From: Methylobacterium aquaticum
Lineage (GTDB): Bacteria; Pseudomonadota; Alphaproteobacteria; Rhizobiales; Beijerinckiaceae
NCBI RefSeq assembly: GCF_016804325.1
Contig: NZ_CP043627.1
Location: 2,555,001-2,619,000 of the forward strand
Reading direction: 5' to 3'
Length of the DNA stretch: 64,000 bases
Each line of letters starts with the position of its first letter. The stretch's first letter is position 1. Shown here in pieces: positions 1-8,246 of this stretch. The notes below the pieces were generated by a model, which saw only the letters and a program-made list of their open reading frames with translations, was not told the DNA's origin and did not search any database. A program made the position numbers and the translations under genes.

Positions 1-774
1 GCCACGCACCCCGTCCTCCAGGCCGGCGCAATAATCCGGCGGCTCGGCAAGCGAGGCCGCCATGTCGCGGGGATCGGGCCGGGCGATGGCCTGCATCATC
101 AGGGCGGAATCGCGCACGCCCCGGGTCATCGGGCCGAGATGCGCCACCGGCCCGAAGGGCGAGGGCGGGAAGGCCGGCACCCGGCCGAAGCTGGGCTTGA
201 GCCCGTAGATCCCGCAGAAGGCGGCCGGGATGCGGATCGAGCCCGCCCCGTCGGTGCCGATATGGAGGAGCCCGAGATTGAGCGCCGCCGCCGCCGCGGC
301 CCCGGCCGAGGAGCCGCCGGTGGTGGTCCGCGTGTCCCAGGGATTGCGGGTCGAGCCGGTATGGCTCGAATCGCCGAGGCCCTTCCAGCCGAATTCCGGC
401 ATCGTGGTCTTGGCGAGCGGGATCGCGCCGGCTTCCAGCAGCCGGTCGACGATCGGGGCGTTCTCGGTGGCGGGCGTGTCGGCGGTGGTGAGCGAGCCGC
501 GGCGCATCGGGTAGCCGGCCCAGGCGATGTTGTCCTTGACCGTGAAGGTGAGGCCGTCGAGGGGCCCGCGGGGCTCGCCCTTCGCCCAGCGCGCCTCGGC
601 AGCCGCGGCCGCTTCCATCGCGCGATCGCGGTCGACCAGCACGAAGGCGTCGAGATCCGGGCCGAACCGGTCGATGCGGGCCAGCGCGTCCGACACCGCC
701 TCGCGGGGCGAGAGGGTGCGGTCGCGGTAGGCGGCCAGCGTCGCGGCGCCGTCGAGGTCGCGGATCTCGGTCAT
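1..774 (-). CDS. Amidase signature family enzyme, C-terminus cut by window edge
   Basis: Reads from an ATG at 774 to the window edge, giving the first 258 residues of an amidase that would hydrolyse an amide bond using a Ser-cisSer-Lys triad. The expected residues are visible: Lys80 in TVKDNI, the cis-Ser155 in GGSSAG, and the nucleophile Ser179 in GTDGAGSIRIP. A GAGAGGGAGA ribosome site lies just before the start. It begins 18 bases after the glycosyltransferase stop, so it is probably the last gene of the carotenoid transcript, although nothing ties its substrate to carotenoids. Family certain; substrate unknown. Confidence 0.9.
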   Translation of the reverse strand, partial: MTEIRDLDGAATLAAYRDRTLSPREAVSDALARIDRFGPDLDAFVLVDRDRAMEAAAAAEARWAKGEPRGPLDGLTFTVKDNIAWAGYPMRRGSLTTADTPATENAPIVDRLLEAGAIPLAKTTMPEFGWKGLGDSSHTGSTRNPWDTRTTTGGSSAGAAAAAALNLGLLHIGTDGAGSIRIPAAFCGIYGLKPSFGRVPAFPPSPFGPVAHLGPMTRGVRDSALMMQAIARPDPRDMAASLAEPPDYCAGLEDGVRG

Positions 775-792
775 GCTCTCTCCCTCTCGAAC

Positions 793-1907
793 TCACCCGG
801 CCGGGTAGGTGCGCCCCTTCCAGGTCGCGACCCCCGCCCGACGCGGGCGCAGCAGCGCGTTCCATTGCAAGGCCAGCGCCAACGCCACGGTGAGGGGATG
901 AAGCGGGATCGTCCAGGGGTCTTCGCGGGTGGAAAGCGTGATCGCCGCGCGCGTGATCAGGGAGAGGGCGAAGGCTGCCCCGGCGACGGGCAGGCTGCCG
1001 GCGCCCAGGAGCGCGGCGACAACGAGGAGCAGGGGCAGGACGTGGCCGCCCCCGAGCAGCAGCGTCCAGACCGGCAGGGCTCGGGGCGTCGCCAGGCCCT
1101 CATGGGCGTTCTTCGAGAAGCCGGCCCAGCATTGGCGGAAATCCGTGTACATCCGGCAGGTGGCGAGGTCGGCGGCCGCCACGAGGTCGGTGGTCAGGCC
1201 CGCCTGGCGGACGATCCGGGGCAGGCGCACGCCGTCATGCAGGCTCGCGCGGATCGCCCCGTGGCCACCGACCCGGCGATAGGCGTCGACCTCCACCAGC
1301 ACCAGCTGGCCGCAGGCCGCGCCGAGGGCAGGATCGCGCAAGCGACGCATCAGCGGGATCGGCAGGTAGCCGAGCAGCAGGAAGTTGATCATCGGCACGG
1401 TGAGGCGCTCGCCCCACGTGTCCGTGACCTGCCGGGGCACGCCGCTGACGAGGGCCGCGCCGGTCGCCTCGGCCGCGCCCGCCAGGGATGCGGCGCCGTG
1501 GGGGGCAACCGCACGTCGGCATCGATGAACAAAAGATGGCGCCCGGTCGCGGCCTGCCCGAGGACGTGGCAGGCGTGGTTCTTGCCGGTCCAGCCCGGCG
1601 GCAGGGGCGGCACCGGGATCAGGCGCAGGCGGGGATCGCGGGCGGCGATCCCGGCGACGATCGCCGCCGTCCCGTCGGTCGAGTGGTCGTCGGCGACGAT
1701 CACCTCGATCGGCACGCCGGTGCTGGCGAGCGCCGCCGCCAGGGTCGGGCCGATATTGCCGGCCTCGTTGCGGGCCGGGATCAGGATCGACACGAGACCA
1801 TCGGGGGCCGGAACCCCGGGCTTCCTGCGCAGGGCGAGCAGGTTGGCGAGGGCGAGCCCGGCCGGCAGCAGCGCCAGGGCGAGCGCGAGGAAGGCCAGCG
1901 CGGTCAC
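793..1907 (-). pseudogene. Glycosyltransferase family 2 (carotenoid type), single-base frameshift
   Basis: The N-terminal part starts at GTG 1907, overlapping the acyltransferase stop by 4 bases, and contains a membrane segment, ILIPARNEAGN, a DDHSTDGTA motif, LPPGWTGK and the FIDADV metal-binding motif of GT2 enzymes. The C-terminal part is in another frame and holds the remaining catalytic domain and C-terminal membrane segments, ending at 793. The break lies at a run of six G at 1500-1505; adding one base restores a continuous protein of 371 residues. LPPGWTGK is typical of CrtQ-like carotenoid glycosyltransferases, and the neighbours fit sugar transfer to a carotenoid. Either a sequencing error or a true pseudogene. 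Confidence 0.85.
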
Positions 1908-2731
1908 GGCGCCCGGCCCTCGCGGTGGCCGGCGACGAAGCGGCGCCCGGTCAGCGCCGCGACCAGCCGGTGCCACGCATCGTAGACGCCGCCGATTCCG
2001 CGCTGCCCGTCGAGCAGGGAGGCGAAGCGGGTGGCATCGCGGCTGCGCACGTCGGCAGCCAGGCGGTCGAGGGTGGCGGTCAGGTCGGCCTCCAGGCGGG
2101 CGAGACGGTCCGGACGGGGCAGGGCGAGGAGGTCGCGGGCCTGAATCGCGCGCCCGAAGGCGGCGCAGGCCTCCGCGCCACGCTCCTCCCAGAAGGCGTA
2201 ATCGAGGGCGAGCGGCACGAACAGGGCGTCGGGGGCGAGTTCGGCCAGCCGCGCGACGCCGGGGCGTAAAGCCAGTGGCCGCTCGCGCACGTCGCTGAAG
2301 CGCCCCTGCGCGGTGATCCACAGGACGCGGCCCGGCCGGTCGAGGATCTTGCGCGAGGCGGCCATGAAGGAGGCGGCGCCGCGCGGCGAATCGAGATCGA
2401 CCCCGAAGGCGCCCATGCGGGAGAAGATGCGATACCGGGCGAGCATCGCGGCGTCGAACGGCGCATAGCTCTCGGCCGCGGGGAAGAAGCGCTGCGCCAG
2501 CAGGATGATGACGGCCGCATCCCACCAGGCCGGATGGTTGCAATAGACCACCACCGGGCCGGCCTCCGGCGCGGCCGGGGGCTGGCCCCACTGCGCCAGC
2601 CGGAGCGCGTTGAGGTGGCGCCTCACGTAGCGGGCGAAATAGACGCCCATGAAGCGCCAGATGGCGGGGGAGCGGGCCGCGACCGGATCGGACGGCAAGG
2701 CCCGTCCGCTGGGTGAGGCCCGCCCGGTCAC
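1904..2731 (-). CDS. PlsC-type acyltransferase of the carotenoid cluster
   Basis: A 275-residue member of the lysophospholipid acyltransferase superfamily. The HX4D catalytic motif is seen as NHPAWWD near residue 67, followed by a conserved core with ITAQGRFSD. There is no clear signal peptide, so it probably acts at the cytoplasmic face of the membrane. It begins with GTG overlapping the desaturase stop by 4 bases and ends in a GTGA overlap with the glycosyltransferase, so the three are translationally coupled. By analogy with staphyloxanthin-type pathways (CrtO and CrtQ), it may esterify a sugar on a glycosylated carotenoid; that role is inferred from context. A phospholipid or hopanoid role cannot be excluded. 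Confidence 0.85.
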   Translation of the reverse strand: MTGRASPSGRALPSDPVAARSPAIWRFMGVYFARYVRRHLNALRLAQWGQPPAAPEAGPVVVYCNHPAWWDAAVIILLAQRFFPAAESYAPFDAAMLARYRIFSRMGAFGVDLDSPRGAASFMAASRKILDRPGRVLWITAQGRFSDVRERPLALRPGVARLAELAPDALFVPLALDYAFWEERGAEACAAFGRAIQARDLLALPRPDRLARLEADLTATLDRLAADVRSRDATRFASLLDGQRGIGGVYDAWHRLVAALTGRRFVAGHREGRAP

Positions 2732-4260
2732 GAGGCGGCCTTCAGGGCCTCGGTGCCGCCGCGGGCATCCTGGTCGAGGGCATCGGCGGCGATCCAGCCC
2801 GACATCATCACCATCGGCATCCCGGGTCCCGGATGGGCGGCGCCACCGGCGAGGTACAGGCCCTGCACTTCCCGCGAGCGGTTGCCGGGCTTGAACGCCC
2901 CCATGATCCGGCCGTGGGAGGCCAGCCCATAGATCGCGCCGTTGAGCACCTTGTAGCGCGCATGGATGTCGGCCGGGGTCAGGTGGCGCTCGACGACGAT
3001 GCGGTCCTCGATGTCCGGCATGCCGGCGGTGCGCTTCAGCTTGTCGAGGATCTTCTGCCGGTAGGCCGGCAGCATCTGCGACCAGTCGTGATGCGGGCGA
3101 AGATACGGCGTATGGACCAGCACGTAGAGTGCCTCGCCGCCCTCGGGCGCCACCGACGGGTCGGTGACGCTGGGTGCCGCGAGATAGGCGGTCGGGTCCG
3201 GCGCCGGCTCGCCCTTGCGGTAGATCGCGTCGAACTCCTCCTCGGGGTCGCGCGAGAACACGAAGTCGTGGTGGGCGAGGTGGTCGTAGCGCTTGTTGAG
3301 GCCGAGATAGAGCACGACGCCGGAGCAGGCCGGCTCGAAGCTGCGCTTCTCGTAACTCCGCCCGACCTCGCCGCCGACCAGCTCGCGGTAGGTGCGCACC
3401 GCGTCCATGTTGGAGATGACCTTGTCATAGGGCACGACCGCGCCCCCGACCCGCACCCCCTTCACGGCGCCGTTCTCGATCGCGACGCCCTCGACCTCGC
3501 TGCCGGCCTTGAGTTTGGCGCCGAGATCGCCGGCGAGCTTCATCAGCCCCTCTGCCACCGCCCGGGTTCCACCCATCGGGTACCAGACCCCGTCGGCGGT
3601 CTGCATGTGGGCGATGGCGCAGAGCACCGCCGGCGCGCCGTAGGGCGAGGAGCCGACATATTGCACGAAGTGGTCGAGCATCTGGGCGAGGCGGGCATCC
3701 CGCACCTTGCCCCGGATGGTCCCGGCGACCGAGGCGTGCATGCGCAGCGAGAGCACGTCGCGCAGGGTACCGGGATTGAGGTTGGCGCGGATGTCGATCG
3801 TGTCGAACAGGTCCTGCACCGGCTTCCAGAAGAAGAATTTTTCGGACACGCCGTGCAGGTGCTCGGAGAGTGCCAGGAAGCGCTTGTAGCCCTCGCCGGC
3901 CTTCTGGCCGGGGGCGAAGCGGTCCATCTCGGCGGCCATCGCCGAGACGTTCTCCATCAGGTCGATGCGGCTGCCGTCGTCGAAGAAGCAGCGCCACTGC
4001 GGATCGAGGCGGCGCAGGTCCATGTAATCGTGCACCGAGCGGCCGGACTCGGCGAAGATCCGCTCGAGGACGCGGGGCACCGTCAGGATGGTCGGCCCCA
4101 TGTCGAAGCGGAAGCCGCCCTCGTGCAGCACCGCGGCCTTGCCGCCGATCCACGCATTCTTGTCGTAGAGGGTGACGTCGTGCCCCCGCGACGCGGCCAC
4201 GCAGGCTGCCGCCAGACCGCCCAGCCCGCCGCCGACCACCGCGACCGAGTTCCCCGCCAT
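2728..4260 (-). CDS. CrtI/CrtN-type carotenoid desaturase
   Basis: A 510-residue FAD-dependent phytoene or diapophytoene desaturase. The N-terminus carries the dinucleotide-binding motif VAVVGGGLGGLAAA, and the C-terminus the family FAD motif with HPGPGMPMVMMSG. Central signatures such as WYPMGGTRAVAEGL are typical of carotenoid desaturases and saturases. The ATG at 4260 is preferred over an upstream in-frame start because GAGAGG sits 4 bases before it. It heads an operon with acyltransferase and glycosyltransferase, which favours a C30 or similar glycosylated carotenoid ester pathway over a simple C40 one. C30 versus C40 substrate cannot be settled from sequence alone. Confidence 0.9.
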   Translation of the reverse strand: MAGNSVAVVGGGLGGLAAACVAASRGHDVTLYDKNAWIGGKAAVLHEGGFRFDMGPTILTVPRVLERIFAESGRSVHDYMDLRRLDPQWRCFFDDGSRIDLMENVSAMAAEMDRFAPGQKAGEGYKRFLALSEHLHGVSEKFFFWKPVQDLFDTIDIRANLNPGTLRDVLSLRMHASVAGTIRGKVRDARLAQMLDHFVQYVGSSPYGAPAVLCAIAHMQTADGVWYPMGGTRAVAEGLMKLAGDLGAKLKAGSEVEGVAIENGAVKGVRVGGAVVPYDKVISNMDAVRTYRELVGGEVGRSYEKRSFEPACSGVVLYLGLNKRYDHLAHHDFVFSRDPEEEFDAIYRKGEPAPDPTAYLAAPSVTDPSVAPEGGEALYVLVHTPYLRPHHDWSQMLPAYRQKILDKLKRTAGMPDIEDRIVVERHLTPADIHARYKVLNGAIYGLASHGRIMGAFKPGNRSREVQGLYLAGGAAHPGPGMPMVMMSGWIAADALDQDARGGTEALKAAS

Positions 4261-4500
4261 CACGCCTCTCCCGAGCGGGCTCACGCGCCCGTTCCGGACA
4301 AGCTAGGCTCAAGGTCGGATCGGTCAACGCGCCGGACCCGGTCCATGTTGCCGCGCCGCAGGCATGCCTCCAGGTCAGGAACCCGGTCCCGTCTCCCGGG
4401 CTTGGATTTCTACAGGACACGACGTCGCCGCCAAGATTCCGCCGAGATGCCGCCAAGCCGGAACACGGACACTTCGGAGACTCAACCGGGAGACAGCCCC

Positions 4501-4794
4501 ATGAAGACGACCCTCGCCCTCGTCGGCCTCCTCAGCCTCGGCCTCGCCGGCCCGGCCTTCGCCCAGCAGGCGCTCGACATCACCGTGACCCCGCGCGCGA
4601 CACAGGTCGACCCGCTGGTGACCGGCAGCGTCCGGCCGCTACGACCGAACCCGAACGTCACCCCGAGCAATCCGATGGGCGTGGTCGGCTGGGACGGACC
4701 GCCCGGCGGCACCACCAGCGTGATCGGCGACGACGAACCGCTGGCTCCCGGCTCGCCGGCCGCGACCCCGAACGCGCCCTTCGCCCGGCCGTAA
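4501..4794 (+). CDS. Small secreted protein of unknown function
   Basis: A 97-residue protein with a clear Sec signal peptide: Lys2, a hydrophobic core [13 protein letters not shown] and a likely cleavage after AFA at about residue 22. The mature part is rich in Pro, Gly, Asn and Thr and has no recognisable fold. GGGAGA precedes the ATG by several bases. It is divergent from the carotenoid desaturase, sharing the 240-base gap at 4261-4500. No family assigned; it may be a small periplasmic or surface protein. Confidence 0.7.
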   Translation: MKTTLALVGLLSLGLAGPAFAQQALDITVTPRATQVDPLVTGSVRPLRPNPNVTPSNPMGVVGWDGPPGGTTSVIGDDEPLAPGSPAATPNAPFARP

Positions 4795-4993
4795 GCCGCG
4801 ACGTTTTCGCCCCGGTCCGGTTGACTTTTCAGGCCCCCGCCGGGTAAGTCACGCGCCTCCGCACGGGCGGTGCTCCGCATCGCCCGGCGTCGGCGTTCGT
4901 CCCAGGACATCGTTTGTCGTAAGGACGTGCGCCGCGAGCCCGTTTCCCCATCCGCGCCCGGGCGTTCCGGCGCACCGACGTGAGACCAGACCG

Positions 4994-5119
4994 ATGAAGA
5001 TCCGTAACTCGCTGAAGTCGCTCCGCGGCCGGCATCGTGACAACCAGCTCGTGCGCCGCAAGGGCCGGGTCTACGTCATCAACAAGACCCAGAAGCGCTA
5101 CAAGGCCCGCCAGGGCTGA
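4994..5119 (+). CDS. rpmJ: 50S ribosomal protein L36
   Basis: A 41-residue, strongly basic protein starting [18 protein letters not shown] and ending QKRYKARQG, which matches the L36 form found across alphaproteobacteria. It lacks the four zinc-binding Cys/His ligands of the other L36 type, so it is the zinc-independent form. It stands alone, as is usual for this gene in the group. A TTGACT at 4821-4826 with a weak downstream -10 could be its promoter, but this is uncertain. A strong hairpin follows the stop codon. Confidence 0.97.
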   Translation: MKIRNSLKSLRGRHRDNQLVRRKGRVYVINKTQKRYKARQG

Positions 5120-5128
5120 GGGGCGCGG

Positions 5129-5159
5129 GGCTTGCCGGTCCTCGCGACCGCGGCAAGCC
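5129..5159 (+). terminator. Hairpin after rpmJ, probable terminator
   Basis: Nine bases GGCTTGCCG at 5129-5137 pair perfectly with CGGCAAGCC at 5151-5159, and the loop holds a further GTC/GAC pairing. It starts 10 bases after the L36 stop. There is no T run behind it, so its efficiency as an intrinsic terminator is uncertain. Confidence 0.5.
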
Positions 5160-5200
5160 ATCGCGTTGACGGGATCGCGCCGGCGCCGGACAGTGCCGGC

Positions 5201-5818
5201 ATGCGCCGTCTCTCCCTTCCGATCTGCATGATGGCCGGCCTCCTCGGAGCGCCGGCTTTCGTCGTTCTGGCGACCGTGCCGGTGGCCGCGGCCCCGAAGG
5301 ACGCTCCCAGGGAAGCCTCCAAGGAAGCCCCACGCGCACCCGCCACCCTCGACGACCTCTATGCGCGGCTGAAGGCGGCCAAGGACGATGCCGAGGCCCG
5401 CGGCGTCGCCCAGCTGATCGAGCGCCGCCTGGACCGCTCCGGCAGCGACACCGTCGACCTGCTGGCGAGCCGCGCCGCGGAGGCGATGCAGGCCAAGGAC
5501 TATCCCCTCGCCGTCGAACTCCTCGACCGGGTGACCGTGCTGGAGCCTGCTTGGGCCGAGGGCTGGAGCCGGCGCGCCACCGCCTTCTACCTGCTCGAGG
5601 ACCAGGCGAGCGCGCTCGCCGACCTGCACAAGACCCTGACTCTCGAGCCGCGCCATTTCGAGGCCTGGGCGGCGCTCGCCCATATCTACATGGCGAGCGA
5701 CGACAAGAGCCGGGCGCTCGCCGCCTTCCGCCGCGCCGAGGCGATCTATCCCCGGATGGGCAAGGTCCACGAGGCGATCGAGCGCCTCAGCCCCGACGTC
5801 GACGGCCGCGACCTGTGA
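5201..5818 (+). CDS. Secreted TPR-repeat protein
   Basis: A 205-residue protein taken from the ATG at 5201, which places a signal peptide (MRRLSLPICMMAG and a hydrophobic run to AAA) at the N-terminus; a longer in-frame start at 5132 would bury that signal. After an Ala/Pro/Lys stretch it has two or three TPR-like helical hairpins, seen in AEGWSRRATAFYLLEDQASA and the following AWAALAHIYMASDD segment. Likely a periplasmic scaffold. The next gene starts inside its stop codon (GTGA), so the two are probably translated together. Confidence 0.85.
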   Translation: MRRLSLPICMMAGLLGAPAFVVLATVPVAAAPKDAPREASKEAPRAPATLDDLYARLKAAKDDAEARGVAQLIERRLDRSGSDTVDLLASRAAEAMQAKDYPLAVELLDRVTVLEPAWAEGWSRRATAFYLLEDQASALADLHKTLTLEPRHFEAWAALAHIYMASDDKSRALAAFRRAEAIYPRMGKVHEAIERLSPDVDGRDL

Positions 5819-6852
5819 CCGGCCGGCCTGTGCGCCGGCTTCGACAACGGATCTTTCGCGTGCTCACCCTGATCGCCGGCCTCGCGGCCGGTCTCGTTCT
5901 GGCGCTCGTCGCCGCAGGATTGCTGGCGACCTGGATCATCACGCTCGTGGTCGAGGCGCGCTATCCCCCGGCGGGCCGGCGCGTGGCGGTGGAGGGCGGG
6001 CACCTCGCGGTGATCGAGGCTGGCCCCGGCGACGGCGCGCCCAGCCGCGGCACGGTAGTGCTCCTGCACGGAGCCTCGGCCAACGCCATGGACCCGATGC
6101 TGGCGATCGGAAAGCGGCTCGCCGGCGACGGCTTCCGGGTGCTCTCCTTCGACCGGCCCGGCTTCGGCTACAGCGACCGCATCGCCCCGGACGCCGCCTC
6201 GCCGGCGGTGCAGGCGCGGCTGATCGGCGAGGCCCTGACGGCGATGAAGGTCGGCCCGGCCCTGATCGTCGGCCATTCCTGGTCCGGGGCGCTCGCCACG
6301 GCACTCGCCCTCGATCACCCGGAGCAGGTCGCCGGCCTGGCGCTGCTGGCGCCGGTGAGCCACCCCTGGCCGGGCGGCTCGGTCGGCGGCTATGCCGGCT
6401 GGTACCGCTCGCTCCCCGGGCGGATGCTGCTGAACCTCGCCACCTACACGATCGCGGCGCCGCTCGGTTACACCGCTCTCGACCGCTTCGCCGAGGTGGT
6501 GTTTCGCCCGCAAGGCCTGCCGAAGGGCTATCTCGACGGCGCGCGGGTGCCGCTGGTCCTGCGCCCCGCGACCTTCGGGGCGAACCTGCGCGACCTCGAC
6601 GGGCTCTACGCCTTCCTGGAGCGGCAGAGCCCGCGCTACCCGGAGATCACCGCCCCGACCGTCATCATCGCCGGCGATAGCGACCCGGTGGTGAAGACCG
6701 ACGTGCATGCGCGGGCGCTCGCCCGTGAGGTCCCTGGCGCCAGGCTCGTGGTCCTGCCGGGCGTCGGCCACATGCTTCAGTACGTCGCCGCCGATACGGT
6801 CGTGGCGGAGATCGAGGCACTGGCGGCGCGGGAGCGGGTGGGGGCGGAGTAG
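5815..6852 (+). CDS. Membrane-anchored alpha/beta hydrolase
   Basis: A 345-residue protein starting at GTG 5815, overlapping the TPR gene stop by 4 bases. An N-terminal membrane anchor lies at about residues 14-40. The hydrolase core shows VVLLHGASAN (oxyanion region), the nucleophile elbow GHSWSG, an acidic residue in AGDSDPVV and a C-terminal His in GVGHMLQ, completing a Ser-Asp-His triad. Substrate unknown. Coupling to the TPR gene suggests a shared envelope role. Confidence 0.85.
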   Translation: MTGRPVRRLRQRIFRVLTLIAGLAAGLVLALVAAGLLATWIITLVVEARYPPAGRRVAVEGGHLAVIEAGPGDGAPSRGTVVLLHGASANAMDPMLAIGKRLAGDGFRVLSFDRPGFGYSDRIAPDAASPAVQARLIGEALTAMKVGPALIVGHSWSGALATALALDHPEQVAGLALLAPVSHPWPGGSVGGYAGWYRSLPGRMLLNLATYTIAAPLGYTALDRFAEVVFRPQGLPKGYLDGARVPLVLRPATFGANLRDLDGLYAFLERQSPRYPEITAPTVIIAGDSDPVVKTDVHARALAREVPGARLVVLPGVGHMLQYVAADTVVAEIEALAARERVGAE

Positions 6853-6895
6853 GGAGTTTGAACCTGCGCGATTGGCGAACCGCGAGCGGTCCGTC

Positions 6896-7459
6896 ATGAT
6901 CGGCCGCATGGCCGACGCCATCACCACTGCCTTCGCGCCGTTGATTGGCTTGCCCTGCTGGGGCGTTGAGCGCGGACAAGGCAGCATCCTGTCCTTCGAG
7001 TTCGGATCACCACGTCTCTTCGTTCGCGAACCGTACGCCTCGACCTCGTCCTTCGCCAAGCTGCGAGAGGCAGCAGCGCGGCGGATCGTCAAACCGGTCG
7101 GAGAATGGAATCTCTTCGTGTTCTGCTGCCACTGGCGCATCGTCAACCGAGGAGAAGTCCTGGCCGACGACGATCGACCCCACTCACAGATCGAGGCCGC
7201 CGCGCAGGCGATGGATGGACAGAGGCTGACGGCATTCGCACTTGATACCGCCTCCCGGCACGCCGTCTTCTCGTTCGACCTCGGCGCAACCTTGACGACG
7301 TGGCCTTACGAAGCGGACGACGACGAGCAATGGTCGCTTTACCTCCCGGACGAACGCGTCCTGACCCATCGGGCCGACGGCGTCTTCAGCGTCAGCGACG
7401 CAGATGAAAGACAGGAGGAGTCCTGGCTGGCCGTTATACGGAGCATTCGCATCCCATAG
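6896..7459 (+). CDS. Hypothetical protein, atypical composition
   Basis: A 187-residue soluble protein with no signal or membrane segment; a second possible start lies at 6908. Distinct segments include GLPCWGVERGQGS and EWNLFVFCCHWRI. I do not recognise the family. The pattern of a short Trp-rich, acidic protein resembles immunity-type or stand-alone accessory proteins, but this is only an impression. Codon use is less GC-rich at third positions than its neighbours, and it lies beside a toxin-antitoxin-like pair, which suggests acquired DNA. Confidence 0.6.
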   Translation: MIGRMADAITTAFAPLIGLPCWGVERGQGSILSFEFGSPRLFVREPYASTSSFAKLREAAARRIVKPVGEWNLFVFCCHWRIVNRGEVLADDDRPHSQIEAAAQAMDGQRLTAFALDTASRHAVFSFDLGATLTTWPYEADDDEQWSLYLPDERVLTHRADGVFSVSDADERQEESWLAVIRSIRIP

Positions 7460-7552
7460 CATCGGCAAACCAGCCTGGACCATGCGCGAGGCATGAGGGA
7501 TTGCAACAGGGTTGGAAGCTTTCCCGCTGATTCGGGTTGAATGCGATGGATC

Positions 7553-7786
7553 TCAATCATCCAGCGGCAGGCGCGGCACGTCGCGAAACCCGTCGCAGAT
7601 CCGCTGGATCGCCCAGAAATCGCTGTGCCCATCCTCCTCGACCGGAACCGTGAAAGGCGGCCCCTTGCCGGGTCGATGCCACCATTCCGCAGTGTTGAGC
7701 CGCCCCTTACCGGGAAGAGGCTCGCAGCCGTTCCTCCGAAGTTTGGCTTCCCATTCGGAGCGTTCGAGCCAGGGCGAGCGGATCAT
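7553..7786 (-). CDS. Small HicA-like partner protein (putative toxin)
   Basis: A 77-residue protein whose ATG at 7786 overlaps the stop of the HicB-like gene by 4 bases. It has a basic helix (RSEWEAKLRRNGCEPL) and then EWWHRPGKGPPFTVP, a layout that recalls HicA double-stranded-RNA-binding-fold toxins, but the usual G-S/T-H motif is not present. Order (HicB-like first), size and coupling support a two-gene toxin-antitoxin-like module. The toxin assignment is inferred; it could belong to an undescribed family. Confidence 0.55.
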   Translation of the reverse strand: MIRSPWLERSEWEAKLRRNGCEPLPGKGRLNTAEWWHRPGKGPPFTVPVEEDGHSDFWAIQRICDGFRDVPRLPLDD

Positions 7787-8100
7787 GCCTGAGCATAATG
7801 CGCCACATATTCCCAACTCAAGGGAAACCCCGCTCGCCTCTCGATGATTCCACGATCCTCGAGCGCTTCCCGCAAATCGACGAGCGGTTCCGTCAGAATG
7901 TCTTCGCCGAATTTGGCCGACAGGATGACCTCGAGCGCAGGCTTGATGTCGGCCAGCAACGCATCGACGTTCTTGTGAGATAACATGAACTCCGGAACGT
8001 CCTCGCTCCAGGCCCGCAATCCACCATCCGGTCGCCGCTCGAAGCAGACGACCACCTTGAAGAACCGTCGGCTGTGATCGTTAGGCGCTATTCGGCTCAT
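7783..8100 (-). CDS. HicB-like protein (putative antitoxin)
   Basis: A 105-residue protein starting at ATG 8100, chosen over 8106 because GAAGG lies 7 bases before it. The first half resembles the HicB partial RNase-H-like fold: KVVVCFERRPDGGLRAWSED, then SHKNVDALLADIKPALEVIL. Unlike classical HicB it lacks a recognisable C-terminal ribbon-helix-helix or HTH domain, ending instead in SWEYVAHYAQA. It precedes and overlaps the small partner gene. The AT-richer gap at 8107-8246 probably holds its promoter. Confidence 0.6.
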   Translation of the reverse strand: MSRIAPNDHSRRFFKVVVCFERRPDGGLRAWSEDVPEFMLSHKNVDALLADIKPALEVILSAKFGEDILTEPLVDLREALEDRGIIERRAGFPLSWEYVAHYAQA

Positions 8101-8246
8101 GAACATGCCTTCAAGCTAGCGCCCTCATTCTCCCGCATCCAGTTAATAATTCACGAGTCAAGCCATGACGGATTTTCATTAACCAGAACATCGAGTTAAG
8201 ACATGCGGCGCATTGCCGCACATCCATGGTCGCGCTTGCAGCTGGC

